This document shows, in pieces, positions 24,623 to 32,633 of a stretch of 64,000 nucleotides of DNA. Numbering within the stretch: position 1 is the first letter of the stretch; each line of letters begins with the position of its first letter. The stretch is from Natronococcus sp. AD-5. Its GTDB lineage: Archaea > Halobacteriota > Halobacteria > Halobacteriales > Natrialbaceae. The position numbers were made by a program, and so were the translations under genes. The DNA lies in assembly GCF_030734285.1 (NCBI RefSeq), contig NZ_CP132294.1, positions 434,001 through 498,000 on the forward strand, read 5' to 3'. A model generated the notes under the pieces. The model did not search any database. It worked only from the letters and a program-made list of their open reading frames with translations, and had not been told where the DNA came from.

Positions 24623-25225
24623 TCAGAACGGCGGGACGAGCATCGATGAGAACTCGTACTCGTAGACGTGGTTGAGCATCAGGTAGGTGACGATCCCGAG
24701 AACGAGACTCAGGATCCACGACCCGGCGGCGATGCGCCCGACCCTGGCGTGGGCGGTCTCGCGCAGCTCCGTCGGCGTGTGGGTGAGGCCGAGGATCAGC
24801 GCGTAGAGGACGACGGGGACGGCGACGATCGAGAGGATGATGTGGACCGCCAGCATCGCGAGGTAGACGTTCCGCACCAGCTCCTGGCCGACGAACTCCT
24901 TCGTACCCCCGCCGCCGACCCTGATCAGGTAGACGACGAGAAACAGGATGATCGTCGCGAACGCACCCGTCATCGCGAGGCGGTGTTTTTCGACCTCGCC
25001 GGTTCGAATCCAGTACCAGCCCAACGCCAGCAGAACCGTCGTTACCGCGTTGATCCCCGCGATCGCGTGCGTAAACGCGTTCACCTGGGCGTTCGTGAGC
25101 TCGGGATAGATCGGAATGTCGGTGACGAACGTTCCGATAACCAGCGCGTAGCCGACGATCGTTAGCACGATCGTCACGCCGATCGGCCGCTCCCGGAGTC
25201 GCCGTCTCGCGTTCGCGGTTGCCAT
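24623..25225 (-). CDS. DUF420 membrane protein (YozB/CtaM-like)
   Basis: A 200-residue protein with five or six helices. Conserved polar residues inside the membrane include the histidine of FTHAIAGINAVTTVLL, the EKHR of TGEVEKHRLAMTGA and the histidines of LAVHIILSIVAVPVVL, as in DUF420. Bacterial relatives (CtaM) are needed for maturation of aa3-type oxidases that use heme A. The heme synthase fusion is 8 kb away on the other strand, so a role in oxidase assembly is plausible but inferred. The gene is monocistronic. Confidence 0.87.
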   Translation of the reverse strand: MATANARRRLRERPIGVTIVLTIVGYALVIGTFVTDIPIYPELTNAQVNAFTHAIAGINAVTTVLLALGWYWIRTGEVEKHRLAMTGAFATIILFLVVYLIRVGGGGTKEFVGQELVRNVYLAMLAVHIILSIVAVPVVLYALILGLTHTPTELRETAHARVGRIAAGSWILSLVLGIVTYLMLNHVYEYEFSSMLVPPF

Positions 25226-25306
25226 TACGTGGCGTTAGCAGACGCTCCGTATCTGTCTTGCTGTTCCGGAACGCACACGGGTCGTTCTCGCACTCGTCGC
25301 CGGGGG

Positions 25307-25585
25307 CTACTCGAGCGCGACCGACCCGCGGTGATCGACCGTCACGCGATAGCCACTGAACCGAAACGAAACCTCGCCTTCGGACCGCGGGGTACCGCCG
25401 GCCGTCGACACGAAGAGTTCGTCGAGCGCCTCCGGATCGACGGCCGAGTGCAGCGATTCGTACTCCGGCGGACGCAGGTGCTCCGGTCGAACTCCTTCCG
25501 CGTCGGCTACGGCTTCGACGATCGCCAGACTCGGCGCGGTCCGGCCCGCTTCGTCAGCACCGTCGCTCTCACCGTTCATCGTCAT
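25307..25585 (-). CDS. HalOD1 (halobacterial output domain) protein
   Basis: A 92-residue stand-alone HalOD1 domain. Recognisable parts are SLAIVEAVADAEGVRPEHL, the Pro-Pro-containing loop RPPEYESLHSAVDPEALDEL, and the final beta strands GEVSFRFSGYRVTVDHRGSVAL. HalOD1 occurs alone or at the end of receiver-domain proteins in haloarchaea and is thought to be a signalling output module. No sensor or receiver gene lies next to it. The ATG at 25579 is an alternative start. Confidence 0.8.
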   Translation of the reverse strand: MTMNGESDGADEAGRTAPSLAIVEAVADAEGVRPEHLRPPEYESLHSAVDPEALDELFVSTAGGTPRSEGEVSFRFSGYRVTVDHRGSVALE

Positions 25586-26007
25586 TCGTCTTTCGGACTC
25601 GATTGAATAAAACTGTCCTTCACGGACGACTTCGACCGCGTAGCGACCTTCGATATCGAAGGGGCTCGAGGTAGCTATCCGAAAAGAGAGTCGTTACCGA
25701 CGAACGAACGTCGGTATCGGCGCGTTCCGTCCGTTCGATCGTCGATTTACAGACGGCCAGTTCTCACGGCGGCATCCCGCGTCCTGAAACGCACAGCGGG
25801 AACGAAAACGATAGCGTCCGCGAACGCGATGAAGACGAACCGGCGGAAGGATCCCTCGAGCGCGTGCCCGACCGCGAGCACGCGGAGGACGACCGTCAGT
25901 AGTCATCCGAGCGCCGCGTTCCGGCGGGTCTCGTCGAGTTGCTCGCCGTGTCGGTCGTCTTCTATCGCCGGTTCCGAGATTCCGTCCCATAAACGGATCC
26001 CCTCCCG
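25586..26007. other. 422-bp gap with a possible decayed reading frame
   Basis: No intact gene. On the minus strand, directly downstream of the broken subtilase and in its frame, about 34 non-stop codons (REGIRLWDGISEPAIEDD...) end in TGA at about 25903. They are followed in the same frame by about 50 hydrophobic codons (LLTVVLRVLAVGHALEG..., FVFIAFADAIVFVPAV) ending in TAA. The composition looks protein-like and partly membrane-spanning, but there is no start codon and a stop in the middle. It may be a gene remnant or chance in GC-rich DNA. Confidence 0.3.
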
Positions 26008-28187
26008 TCAGGTTTCCTCGTCAACCACGGCGTTGTCGTCGGACTCTCCGAACGCGACCCAGTCGTCGTCGGTTTTGGCTGCGTTCGCCTCGGCCGGACC
26101 GAACGCGTACGTACCAGTCTCCGCCGGCGCCTCCGCGAAGTAGGTGAACGTGTGCGCCTCGTCCGGAACCGCGGTCCCGAAGTACACGTACTGAACGTCG
26201 CCCGCCTCCTCGACGCGCCCGACGTCGCCGTACGCTTCGTCGACCGACCACTCGGCGGGGACGACGTCGCGCACCGTCGCCTCGTGCGATAGCGATTCGA
26301 CGGTCGCGTCGACGCGGTTAGTCTGGCCGGCGGTGAACGCCGAGCCGTCGTCCTCACGGGAGCCCGTCACCTCGAGCGCCTCGGGCGTATCGGGATCGAC
26401 CAGCTCGACGTCGCCGTGGGTCGCGAAGTCGCCGGCCTCCGCTCGTCGCACCGCCGCCGCGGCGTCGACGAAGCCGGCGCCGGCGTTCCACGGGGTGTAA
26501 GCGGTGTGAACGTCTTCGGCCTCCGATTCGACCGTGTAGATGATCTCCGCGGGCGTCCAGTCGTGGCCGTTCTTGCGCGCGGCGTCGATCAGCAGGGAGC
26601 AGACGCCAGCCGCGGCCGGACAGGCCATGCTCGTCCCCGTCATCGGCGTGTAGTGTGGTTCCTCGTCGGGCTCGAGCGCGTCCAGCGGATCGGTCGGGCC
26701 GACGGTGCTCATCACGGAGTTGCCCGGCGTCGCGACGCCGGGACGGTAGAGGCCGACCGGACGGTACCGGTGGGGTTCGCCTACCCGTTCGAACGCCTCG
26801 AGGTCGATCTCGTAGGTGACCGCGACGTTGGTCGCGGGCTCGACCTCGATCCAGTAGGATTCTCCCCCCTCGACGTCGGTGGTCAGGGTCGTGTGCTGGT
26901 ACACCGGCTCCTCGCCGAGTTTGGCGATCTCCTCGCCGTCCTTCGAGCCGCGGCGGACGATCAGCGTGATCTGCTCGCCGTCGGGGGTCAGCGAGAGGTC
27001 GAGTTCGAGGACGTCGGCGTCGTTCGGGGCTCCCACTCGTAGTAATCGCTGCCGGTGCCGGTGGGGCCGAGTTCGCCCGCCCACCCCTCGACGTCGACGA
27101 CGTACCGGTCGTCGGTCATCGCGGCGTGGAACCGACCGAGGTTGTTCAGCGCTTTTCGGCGGTCGTAGTTGGTCTCGCGGTCCTCGTCGGGCGCGCGTCC
27201 GCGCGAGGAAAAGTCCGTGACGCGCTTGTCGTCGCGGGTGGCCGCCGCGCCGATGACGTGGGGCGCCTTCGCGAACCGCGAGAGCGTATCCGGGTCGGGG
27301 CCGTCGTTGCCCGCCGCGAAGACGGGAACGATACCGCGGCGGAACGCCTCCCAGGAGGCGACGTTGACGGGATCGTTCGGATTGTACCGCATGTCGCGGG
27401 CGACGCCGTAAGAGTTCGACACCACGTCGGGGTCGAACTCGTCGTCGGGATCGTCCGCACGGGCGAGCATGTGATCCCACGCGCCGACGACGAACGGGAG
27501 GTAGACGGCCTCGTTGGTCGAGTACACCGAAACGCGCGCCTCGAGTGCCATCCCGCGGTACCGTTCGTCGCTCGCCGACCCGTCGCCGGCGACGATGCCG
27601 GCGCAGTGGGTGCCGTGGCCGAGGTCGTCGGTGTCCCCGTCCGGGCCGAGGTCGATCCACGCCGGGTCGCGCTCGCCCAGCGGGTTGTCGACCCACTGCC
27701 AGTTCGACTCGAGTCGCCCGTCGAAGTCCGGATGCGGACCCGAGAAGCCCGAGTCGATGACGACCGCGTCGACTGACGACCCGTCGTATCCGAGGTCGGA
27801 CTGGACCGAGGAGACGCCCGTCGCCTCGCGGGAGTCGTCGTTGTAGAACTCGAGTGCGACGGCCTTGCGGACCCGTCGAACGGAGTCCCAGCCGGCGACC
27901 GTCGAGAGCTGGTCGCCGGTCAGTGCGGTGTAGGCCATCGGCAGCACCTCGTACTCGACGAGGCCCTCCCGCAGGTCGAGGTCGGTCAGTCGGTCGACCG
28001 ACTCGGCGGCGTCAAAGACGACGATCACTTCCTGGAGGTCGGCCGTCGAGGTGTCGAGTTGGTCGTCGAGCACCGACGTGTCCGCCGTCGCCGTTCCCGA
28101 GAACGGGAGCAGCGACGCCGCGCCGACGGCGCCGGCGGTCGAGAGTACTGCGCGTCGATCTACGCGTCGCGGGGTATCCTCTGTCAT
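26008..28187 (-). pseudogene. Tat-exported subtilase (S8) with a frameshift before the catalytic serine
   Basis: Two overlapping frames make one subtilisin-like protease of about 726 residues. The first (28187 to 26988) has a Tat signal DRRAVLSTAGAVG, Asp145 in AVVIDSGFSGPHPD and His191 in GHGTHCAGIVAG, plus the oxyanion asparagine region AAGNDGPD. The second contains APNDADVLELDL, the serine motif GTSMACPAAAG, and a C-terminal domain ending DDNAVVDEET. The frame change falls at about 27030-27035 after DYYEWE; one added base would restore continuity. As read, the first frame stops at 26988 without the serine, so no active protease results unless the base is a sequencing error. A 934-residue paralogue follows upstream. 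Confidence 0.82.
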
Positions 28188-28236
28188 CGTGGGTGTGAAT
28201 TTGTATCGTGGTAGCGCGCTTCGGTACGCGAGTCAC

Positions 28237-28261
28237 AAACTCGAGTTCGGGACCCGAGTTT
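28237..28261 (-). repeat. Inverted repeat between the two subtilase genes
   Basis: AAACTCG (28237-28243) and CGAGTTT (28255-28261) are perfect 7-bp arms around an 11-nt spacer. It lies 20-44 bp after the stop of the 934-residue subtilase and 50-74 bp before the start of the broken one. It could be a hairpin terminator or an operator. Confidence 0.4.
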
Positions 28262-28280
28262 CGGGCCGTCGAATCGCTTA

Positions 28281-31085
28281 CTAAGTGCTCTGGCCGACGA
28301 CGGCGTTGGAGTCGCTCGTTCCCGATATCGCGACCCATCCGTCGCCCGCGTTCACCTCGGCGGGACCGAAGGCGTACGTGTCGGTCATCGTCAGGCCGTC
28401 GGGCGCCTCCGCGAAGTACTCCACCGACGTCTCGGCGTCGGCGGCGGCCGTGCCGAAGTAGACGTACTGGACGCCCTCGCCCTCCTCGACGCGCTCGACG
28501 TCGTCGGAGTACTCGGTCAGCACGTCCCAGTCGTCCGGAACGACGTCGCGTAGTTCGGCGTCCTCGCTCGGGTTCGCGGTCAGCTCGACGTGGTTGGTCT
28601 GCCCGCCCGTGAAGACGCTGGCGTCGTCCTCGCGGGTGCCGTCGACGAAGAAGCCGTCCTCGACGTCGACCGAACAGTCGAGGTGTACCTGAACGTCGTC
28701 ACCGTTGACGCAGCCGGGTACGTTCACCAGCTTCGCGACGACGAACGCCGTCCGCTCGTCGCTGTCGCGGCCGAACGAGACGGACGTTTCGGCAGTGCCA
28801 TCGAGCCCCTGCGCCCGTCCGAGCACGTTCGGTTCGCCGTTGTCGGCGGGGTTCTCGGCGTCGTAGACGAACAGATCGACGTGAGGATCCCCTTTCGCCG
28901 CCCCCTTATCGCCGCCCGAGAGGTGGCTGACCTCGACGCTGGCGGCGACCGTTCCCGGACCCGCCTGCACGTGGCCCGCCGCGGCGCGCTCGTCCTCGGG
29001 GACGTTCAGACCGACGACCTCGCTCGAGGTGCCCGACAGTTCCCGCGTCACCGCGTCGATCGCCGTGCCCGGGTTCACTCGGCCGAAACCTTCGTAGGGG
29101 TCGCGGCCGCCGAAGTCGTAGCTGGGCGTCTTCGCGCGGTGGTGCGGTGCTGCGGTGAGCGCCGTCTCCGTCGCCGTGGCGAGCAGCACCTGCTTGAGGC
29201 GCATCACGTCGTCGAACGCCGTCTCCGCGGGTCCGGGGAGCGCGATGCTCGACGGCGCGTCCGCTTCCATCGCCTGCGCGACGAGGCCGGCGGTGCCGCA
29301 GGCGTACGGCGAGGCCATCGACGTGCCGGCCTTACCGGTGTAGTCCCGGATCGCGGGCTGTTCGTCCTCGGGTTCGTCCGCGACGCCGTTCTTCGCGGCG
29401 TTCGCGAGGTCGGAGACGTAGCCGCCCGGCGCGGTAACGTCGGGTTTCATGTACGTGTCGTCGTCCTCCTCGTCGACCCCGCCGATGCCGCCGCTCGAGT
29501 AGCCGGAGATGCCGTCGAGCGGTCCCGTCGCGACGACCGAGATCGCCTCGTCGGCCACGGCCGGCGAGCCGTTCCCGTTCGCCGGCGTCGCGGCGTTGCC
29601 TGCCGCCGCAACCGTCAATACGCCCGCATCGGCGATTTCCTTGATCCGGGCGGGGATGCGGTCGAGCGTGCCCGCGGCCGCGCCGAGCGGCAGGCCGCCG
29701 ACGTACCCCCACGACATGTTGACGGCGCGCATGTTGAACAGGTCGGCGAACTCCTCGGCGTGGCGACCCAGGTCCTCGGTCGGCCCCGAGAGTCCCTGAA
29801 GGCAGACGAGACTCGCGTTGGGCGCGATGCCCGAGTGGAAGCCGTCGGCCTCGCCGGTGCGGTCGGCCGCGGTCGCGTCGGGGTCGCGGAACGCCCCGAC
29901 GGCGACCGAGTCGACGTACGCGGACGTCGCCAGTTCGCCCTCGCCCGTCCGGACGTAGACCGTGTAGGTGCCCGAGTCCTCGGCCGGGGCCACCGCGGTC
30001 ACGTTGTCCTGAACGCCCTCGTCGGTGTCGAGCGTGGTGCGCTCGAGCGTGCGGCCGTCGGGTCCCTCGATCACGACCTCGATGAGTTCGCCGAACGCGG
30101 AGCCGAAGACCCCCGTGCCGGCGTCGGCCTCGACCTCGTAGGCGAGGTAGTTGCCGGTCACCGCCGACAGCGCGGTGCGAGGTTCGTCCGTCCGGACCGC
30201 GTCCGGGTCGAGGGCGCTCGCCCGGCCGCTCCCGCCCATGATGGAGGCGCAGTGGGTCCCGTGACCGTTCTCGTCGCGAGGCCGGTCGTAGAAGCCGTAG
30301 CGGGACCCGGCGTCGTACCAGCCGACCGTCTTAGGCGTGTCGGCCGTCGGGGTGCCGTCGGTCCCCTCGAAAACGACGCTCGCGTCGTAGGTCGTTCGCT
30401 CGCCCTCGTACGCGAAGTAGGTCCCCGAGATTTCGTACTCGCAAGTCGTGTTGATGTACGCCTCGATGACGAACCGGTACCGCCGGTCGGGCGCGACCGA
30501 TGCCCGGATCGTTTCGGGCATATCCGCCGAGGCTGCTCGGGCGGCGGTCTCCCACTGACCGTCGACGTACTCGTCCAGTCGGAGTTCGAGGTCGTTAGTG
30601 TTATCCACGTACGGCGACCACGAGAGCGAGGCGTCCAGTTCCTCCGCGTCGCTCGGCGTCGTGAACTCGTGGTACTTCTCCTCGCCGGTGGCGAACGTCC
30701 CCGGTCCCATCGTACCGGAGACGGACTCGGTATCGCCGGTTTCGACGCGCTCGAGGTCGTTCTCGTCGGGCTTGGTGAGTTTTACCTGGTCGTCCTCGAC
30801 GAACGCCCGTACTCCGTTCCACGGTCCGAGATCCGGGTGGCGGGAGTCCAGCCCCGAATCGGTCAGCGCGATCGTTCGATCGGATCTGCCCCGATACCCC
30901 CGGTCCCAGGCGTGGCGCGCCTCGAGCGCCCGCCAATTGAAGTATCGTCGGTCGACACCGTCGGCTGCTACGGCGGTGTTCGCTCCACCGAACAGGCCGG
31001 CTCCCAAGCCGACCCCGGTCGCTTTGACGAACGTTCGACGCGAGAAGCCGGTTCTCCCCTTCTGACTCCTATTATTCTCTGTCAT
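28281..31085 (-). CDS. Tat-exported multidomain subtilisin-like serine protease (S8)
   Basis: A 934-residue secreted protease. The Tat signal is SRRTFVKATGVG at residues 15-26. The catalytic residues are Asp76 (ALTDSGLD), His275 (NGHGTHCA) and Ser589 (AGTSMASP), with the oxyanion Asn497 in AAAGNAAT. About 190 residues are inserted between Asp and His (about 85-270) and about 90 between His and Asn (305-400). Both inserts have the beta pattern of pre-peptidase (PPC-like) domains. After the protease comes a beta domain (750-815) and a final 120-residue domain shared with the neighbouring broken subtilase (FTGGQTNHVEL ... VQYVYFGTA ... TYAFGPAEVNAG). The enzyme should act outside the cell in high salt. 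Confidence 0.92.
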   Translation of the reverse strand: MTENNRSQKGRTGFSRRTFVKATGVGLGAGLFGGANTAVAADGVDRRYFNWRALEARHAWDRGYRGRSDRTIALTDSGLDSRHPDLGPWNGVRAFVEDDQVKLTKPDENDLERVETGDTESVSGTMGPGTFATGEEKYHEFTTPSDAEELDASLSWSPYVDNTNDLELRLDEYVDGQWETAARAASADMPETIRASVAPDRRYRFVIEAYINTTCEYEISGTYFAYEGERTTYDASVVFEGTDGTPTADTPKTVGWYDAGSRYGFYDRPRDENGHGTHCASIMGGSGRASALDPDAVRTDEPRTALSAVTGNYLAYEVEADAGTGVFGSAFGELIEVVIEGPDGRTLERTTLDTDEGVQDNVTAVAPAEDSGTYTVYVRTGEGELATSAYVDSVAVGAFRDPDATAADRTGEADGFHSGIAPNASLVCLQGLSGPTEDLGRHAEEFADLFNMRAVNMSWGYVGGLPLGAAAGTLDRIPARIKEIADAGVLTVAAAGNAATPANGNGSPAVADEAISVVATGPLDGISGYSSGGIGGVDEEDDDTYMKPDVTAPGGYVSDLANAAKNGVADEPEDEQPAIRDYTGKAGTSMASPYACGTAGLVAQAMEADAPSSIALPGPAETAFDDVMRLKQVLLATATETALTAAPHHRAKTPSYDFGGRDPYEGFGRVNPGTAIDAVTRELSGTSSEVVGLNVPEDERAAAGHVQAGPGTVAASVEVSHLSGGDKGAAKGDPHVDLFVYDAENPADNGEPNVLGRAQGLDGTAETSVSFGRDSDERTAFVVAKLVNVPGCVNGDDVQVHLDCSVDVEDGFFVDGTREDDASVFTGGQTNHVELTANPSEDAELRDVVPDDWDVLTEYSDDVERVEEGEGVQYVYFGTAAADAETSVEYFAEAPDGLTMTDTYAFGPAEVNAGDGWVAISGTSDSNAVVGQST

Positions 31086-31125
31086 GAGACGCGGTCACGT
31101 ATTTCATCGGGACCAATACAATAAT

Positions 31126-31140
31126 GGATTGTGACAATCC
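31126..31140. promoter_or_regulatory. Perfect palindrome upstream of the large subtilase gene
   Basis: GGATTGT-G-ACAATCC, two 7-bp arms with a 1-nt centre, 41-55 bp before the start codon at 31085. That places it just upstream of where the BRE/TATA should be (about 31108-31118), a common position for an activator or repressor site. No regulator gene adjoins. Confidence 0.45.
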
Positions 31141-31282
31141 GGTGCAAACGACATTAAATATTTCACGATACTGTTACGACTGGTAACCGAGATCCGGACC
31201 GCGCACTCGCCACCGACGACGCCGTCGGCTGGGTATCGACCGGTGAGACGATCGAGGCCACACTGCGTCAGATACAATGAAA

Positions 31283-31534
31283 CTAAATCCGAACGGCTTT
31301 CATCAGGACGTCGAGATTTCGTCCGGTCGGCGACTCTCCGAAGGCATCGACGATTCCCGCCGGCGGGGCTGGCGTCGTAACTGAAGTCCGGCGGCACGAA
31401 CCACACCGTCCACTCAAACGAGACGGGGTCTCCGTCGGTGCCGATCCTTCAGCCCGATTTTCCGGCCGGTAGTCGTCCAACTCGAGTGCCTGTACACCTC
31501 CGCAGTGCATCATCACGTGCCACTCGAGCGTCAC
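31283..31534 (-). CDS. Small cysteine-containing protein of unknown function
   Basis: An 83-residue frame. It starts MTLEWHVMMHCGGVQALELD and contains a second cysteine pair in GRCGSCRRTS, so one zinc site from HC and CxxC is possible. The middle is polar and proline-rich; the end, IVDAFGESPTGRNLDVLMKAV, looks helical. Codon use is only moderately biased and the surrounding DNA is lower in GC. I do not recognise a family; it could be a chance frame. Confidence 0.45.
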   Translation of the reverse strand: MTLEWHVMMHCGGVQALELDDYRPENRAEGSAPTETPSRLSGRCGSCRRTSVTTPAPPAGIVDAFGESPTGRNLDVLMKAVRI

Positions 31535-31611
31535 ACGACGTGTACACGAGATACAGGTAACTGGACGTCGCGAGGAACTCGAGGATCTAGACCGACACGA
31601 AGTGAACGCTT

Positions 31612-31616
31612 AAAAA
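31612..31616 (-). terminator. T-run downstream of tRNA-Gln
   Basis: TTTTT on the minus strand, 29 nt after the tRNA 3' end. It is a plausible termination tract for the tRNA transcript. Confidence 0.4.
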
Positions 31617-31644
31617 CCGGATCAGACTGCTAGCTTCTGATTTA

Positions 31645-31747
31645 TAGTCCCGGGCGGATTCGAACCGCCGTCATGGGCTGTCTCCCGTGACGGAATAAAC
31701 CGAACACGTCCAAAGGCCCATATGATTGGCCACTACACCACGGGACT
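31645..31747 (-). tRNA. tRNA-Gln (anticodon UUG) with intron
   Basis: The 103-nt gene folds as a cloverleaf after removal of an intron. The acceptor stem pairs AGTCCCG with CGGGACT, with discriminator A. The T arm is GGCGG-TTCGAAT-CCGCC. The anticodon stem is TGGGC/GCCCA with loop CTTTGGA, giving anticodon TTG (reads CAA, and CAG by wobble). The 3' CCA is not encoded. The mature tRNA is 73 nt. A TTG anticodon with a short intron at 37/38 is known for tRNA-Gln in Haloferax volcanii. Confidence 0.93.
31680..31709 (-). other. Intron of tRNA-Gln (30 nt)
   Basis: The segment between anticodon-loop base 37 and base 38, beginning ACGTGTTCGG and ending GGGAGAC on the minus strand. Removing it restores the 7-nt loop. 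It should be cut by the archaeal splicing endonuclease at a bulge-helix-bulge formed with the anticodon stem. It is too short to encode anything. Confidence 0.85.
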
Positions 31748-31784
31748 TCTCACTCGCGAGGTAGACTCCCGTTACACAATAGTG

Positions 31785-32534
31785 TTACTTTTCGTGGTGA
31801 GGTATCACCGGTATCTCACCCGCTTCAGCACGTCGGTGACAGCTTCGACAGAGCGAGACCACGTTCTCCATCGTGTGCGCGTCCTCGGGTCGTTCGAACG
31901 ACCGGACGGGCCGTACGTGGTGAACATCCGGATTCCGTCCGAGTGCGCCGTTGTCGATTCCGCAGTGCTGACATTCGTACCCGTCCCGTTCGAGCGCCTG
32001 CCGCCGAATGCGCCACCATTTTCGACCGTATTCGATCGGTCCGCCCTCCTACTGGTGATGATCGGGGCCGACGACGTTCTCCGAGAGCCACGCGCCGTAA
32101 CACTCGAGCGTGCAGAAAAAGCCGCGTTTCTGGTCCTCGAGTTGCGCTTGACGAACCCGGAGATCCGTTCCGCACGACCGGCATTCTACGGTAACTCGCT
32201 CTTCTTTTTCGGGGTAGTTTTCGGGAAGGAGTCCCGCTGCAGCCTCCACGCAATCCGGACAGTAGACGCCTTCTTTCGAGGACGGGTAATACGAGAAGCT
32301 CGTTCCGCAGATCTTGCACGGCGCCGTTTCCTTCGCTCCCTTCCAGTTACCGTTGTTGGCGCCTGCGTTCGGATCGCACGAGTCGCAGTAGGATCGCCGA
32401 GCTTTCGGATCGTAGAACTCGCTCGAACAGCCCTTACACGTCCGATTCGGTAACGGTTCGCCGTGTACCTTCGTGTGGTGCTGGCGCATTCCCTGCTCGG
32501 TCGAAAACCGTCGGTCACACGTCGGACACTCTAT
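31785..32534 (-). pseudogene. HNH endonuclease-family protein with zinc fingers, inactivated (lost start codon and in-frame amber)
   Basis: One continuous frame encodes about 249 residues. It has an N-terminal C2H2 finger (ECPTCDRRFSTEQGMRQHH), two or three more zinc ribbons (CKGCSSEF...CDSC, CKICGTSF...CPDC, CRSCGTDL...C), then a C-terminal HNH domain (ECQHCGIDNGALGR, DVHHVRPVRSF, ENVVSLCRSCHRR). Two faults are visible. The codon where the start should be, at 32532-32534, is ATA. Codon 162 (32049-32051) is TAG where GPDHHQ-W-EGG is expected. Both are explained by G-to-A changes (ATG to ATA, TGG to TAG). The next ATG (32489) lies inside the first finger. The 3' end is 38 bp from tRNA-Gln. Confidence 0.8.
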
Positions 32535-32633
32535 CGGGTCGCCGAATTTGGACGCCTCTTGGAATATAAAATAACGGACGGAAACGGCGTCCGTCTCGAG
32601 AACGGCGATGCGTCAAAACCGGATTGAAGCCGA

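Noticed and set aside
25694-25990. 98-codon frame starting MGRNLGTGDRRRPT
   Set aside because: Arg/Pro-rich, with no motif; another frame of the same strand looks more protein-like.
28590-31124. 844-codon plus-strand frame opposite the large subtilase
   Set aside because: The minus strand holds a full S8 protease with Tat signal and triad. The plus-strand product is Arg/Val-rich and shows no motif.
32049-32051. TAG as pyrrolysine or another recoded residue in the HNH gene
   Set aside because: The expected residue at this place is Trp, and the start codon is also damaged. No pyrrolysine genes are seen in the window, so mutation is simpler.
31645-32534. HNH gene as a homing endonuclease of the tRNA intron
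   Set aside because: The gene is outside the 30-nt intron and is a zinc-finger HNH type also found away from tRNAs. Adjacency alone is not evidence.
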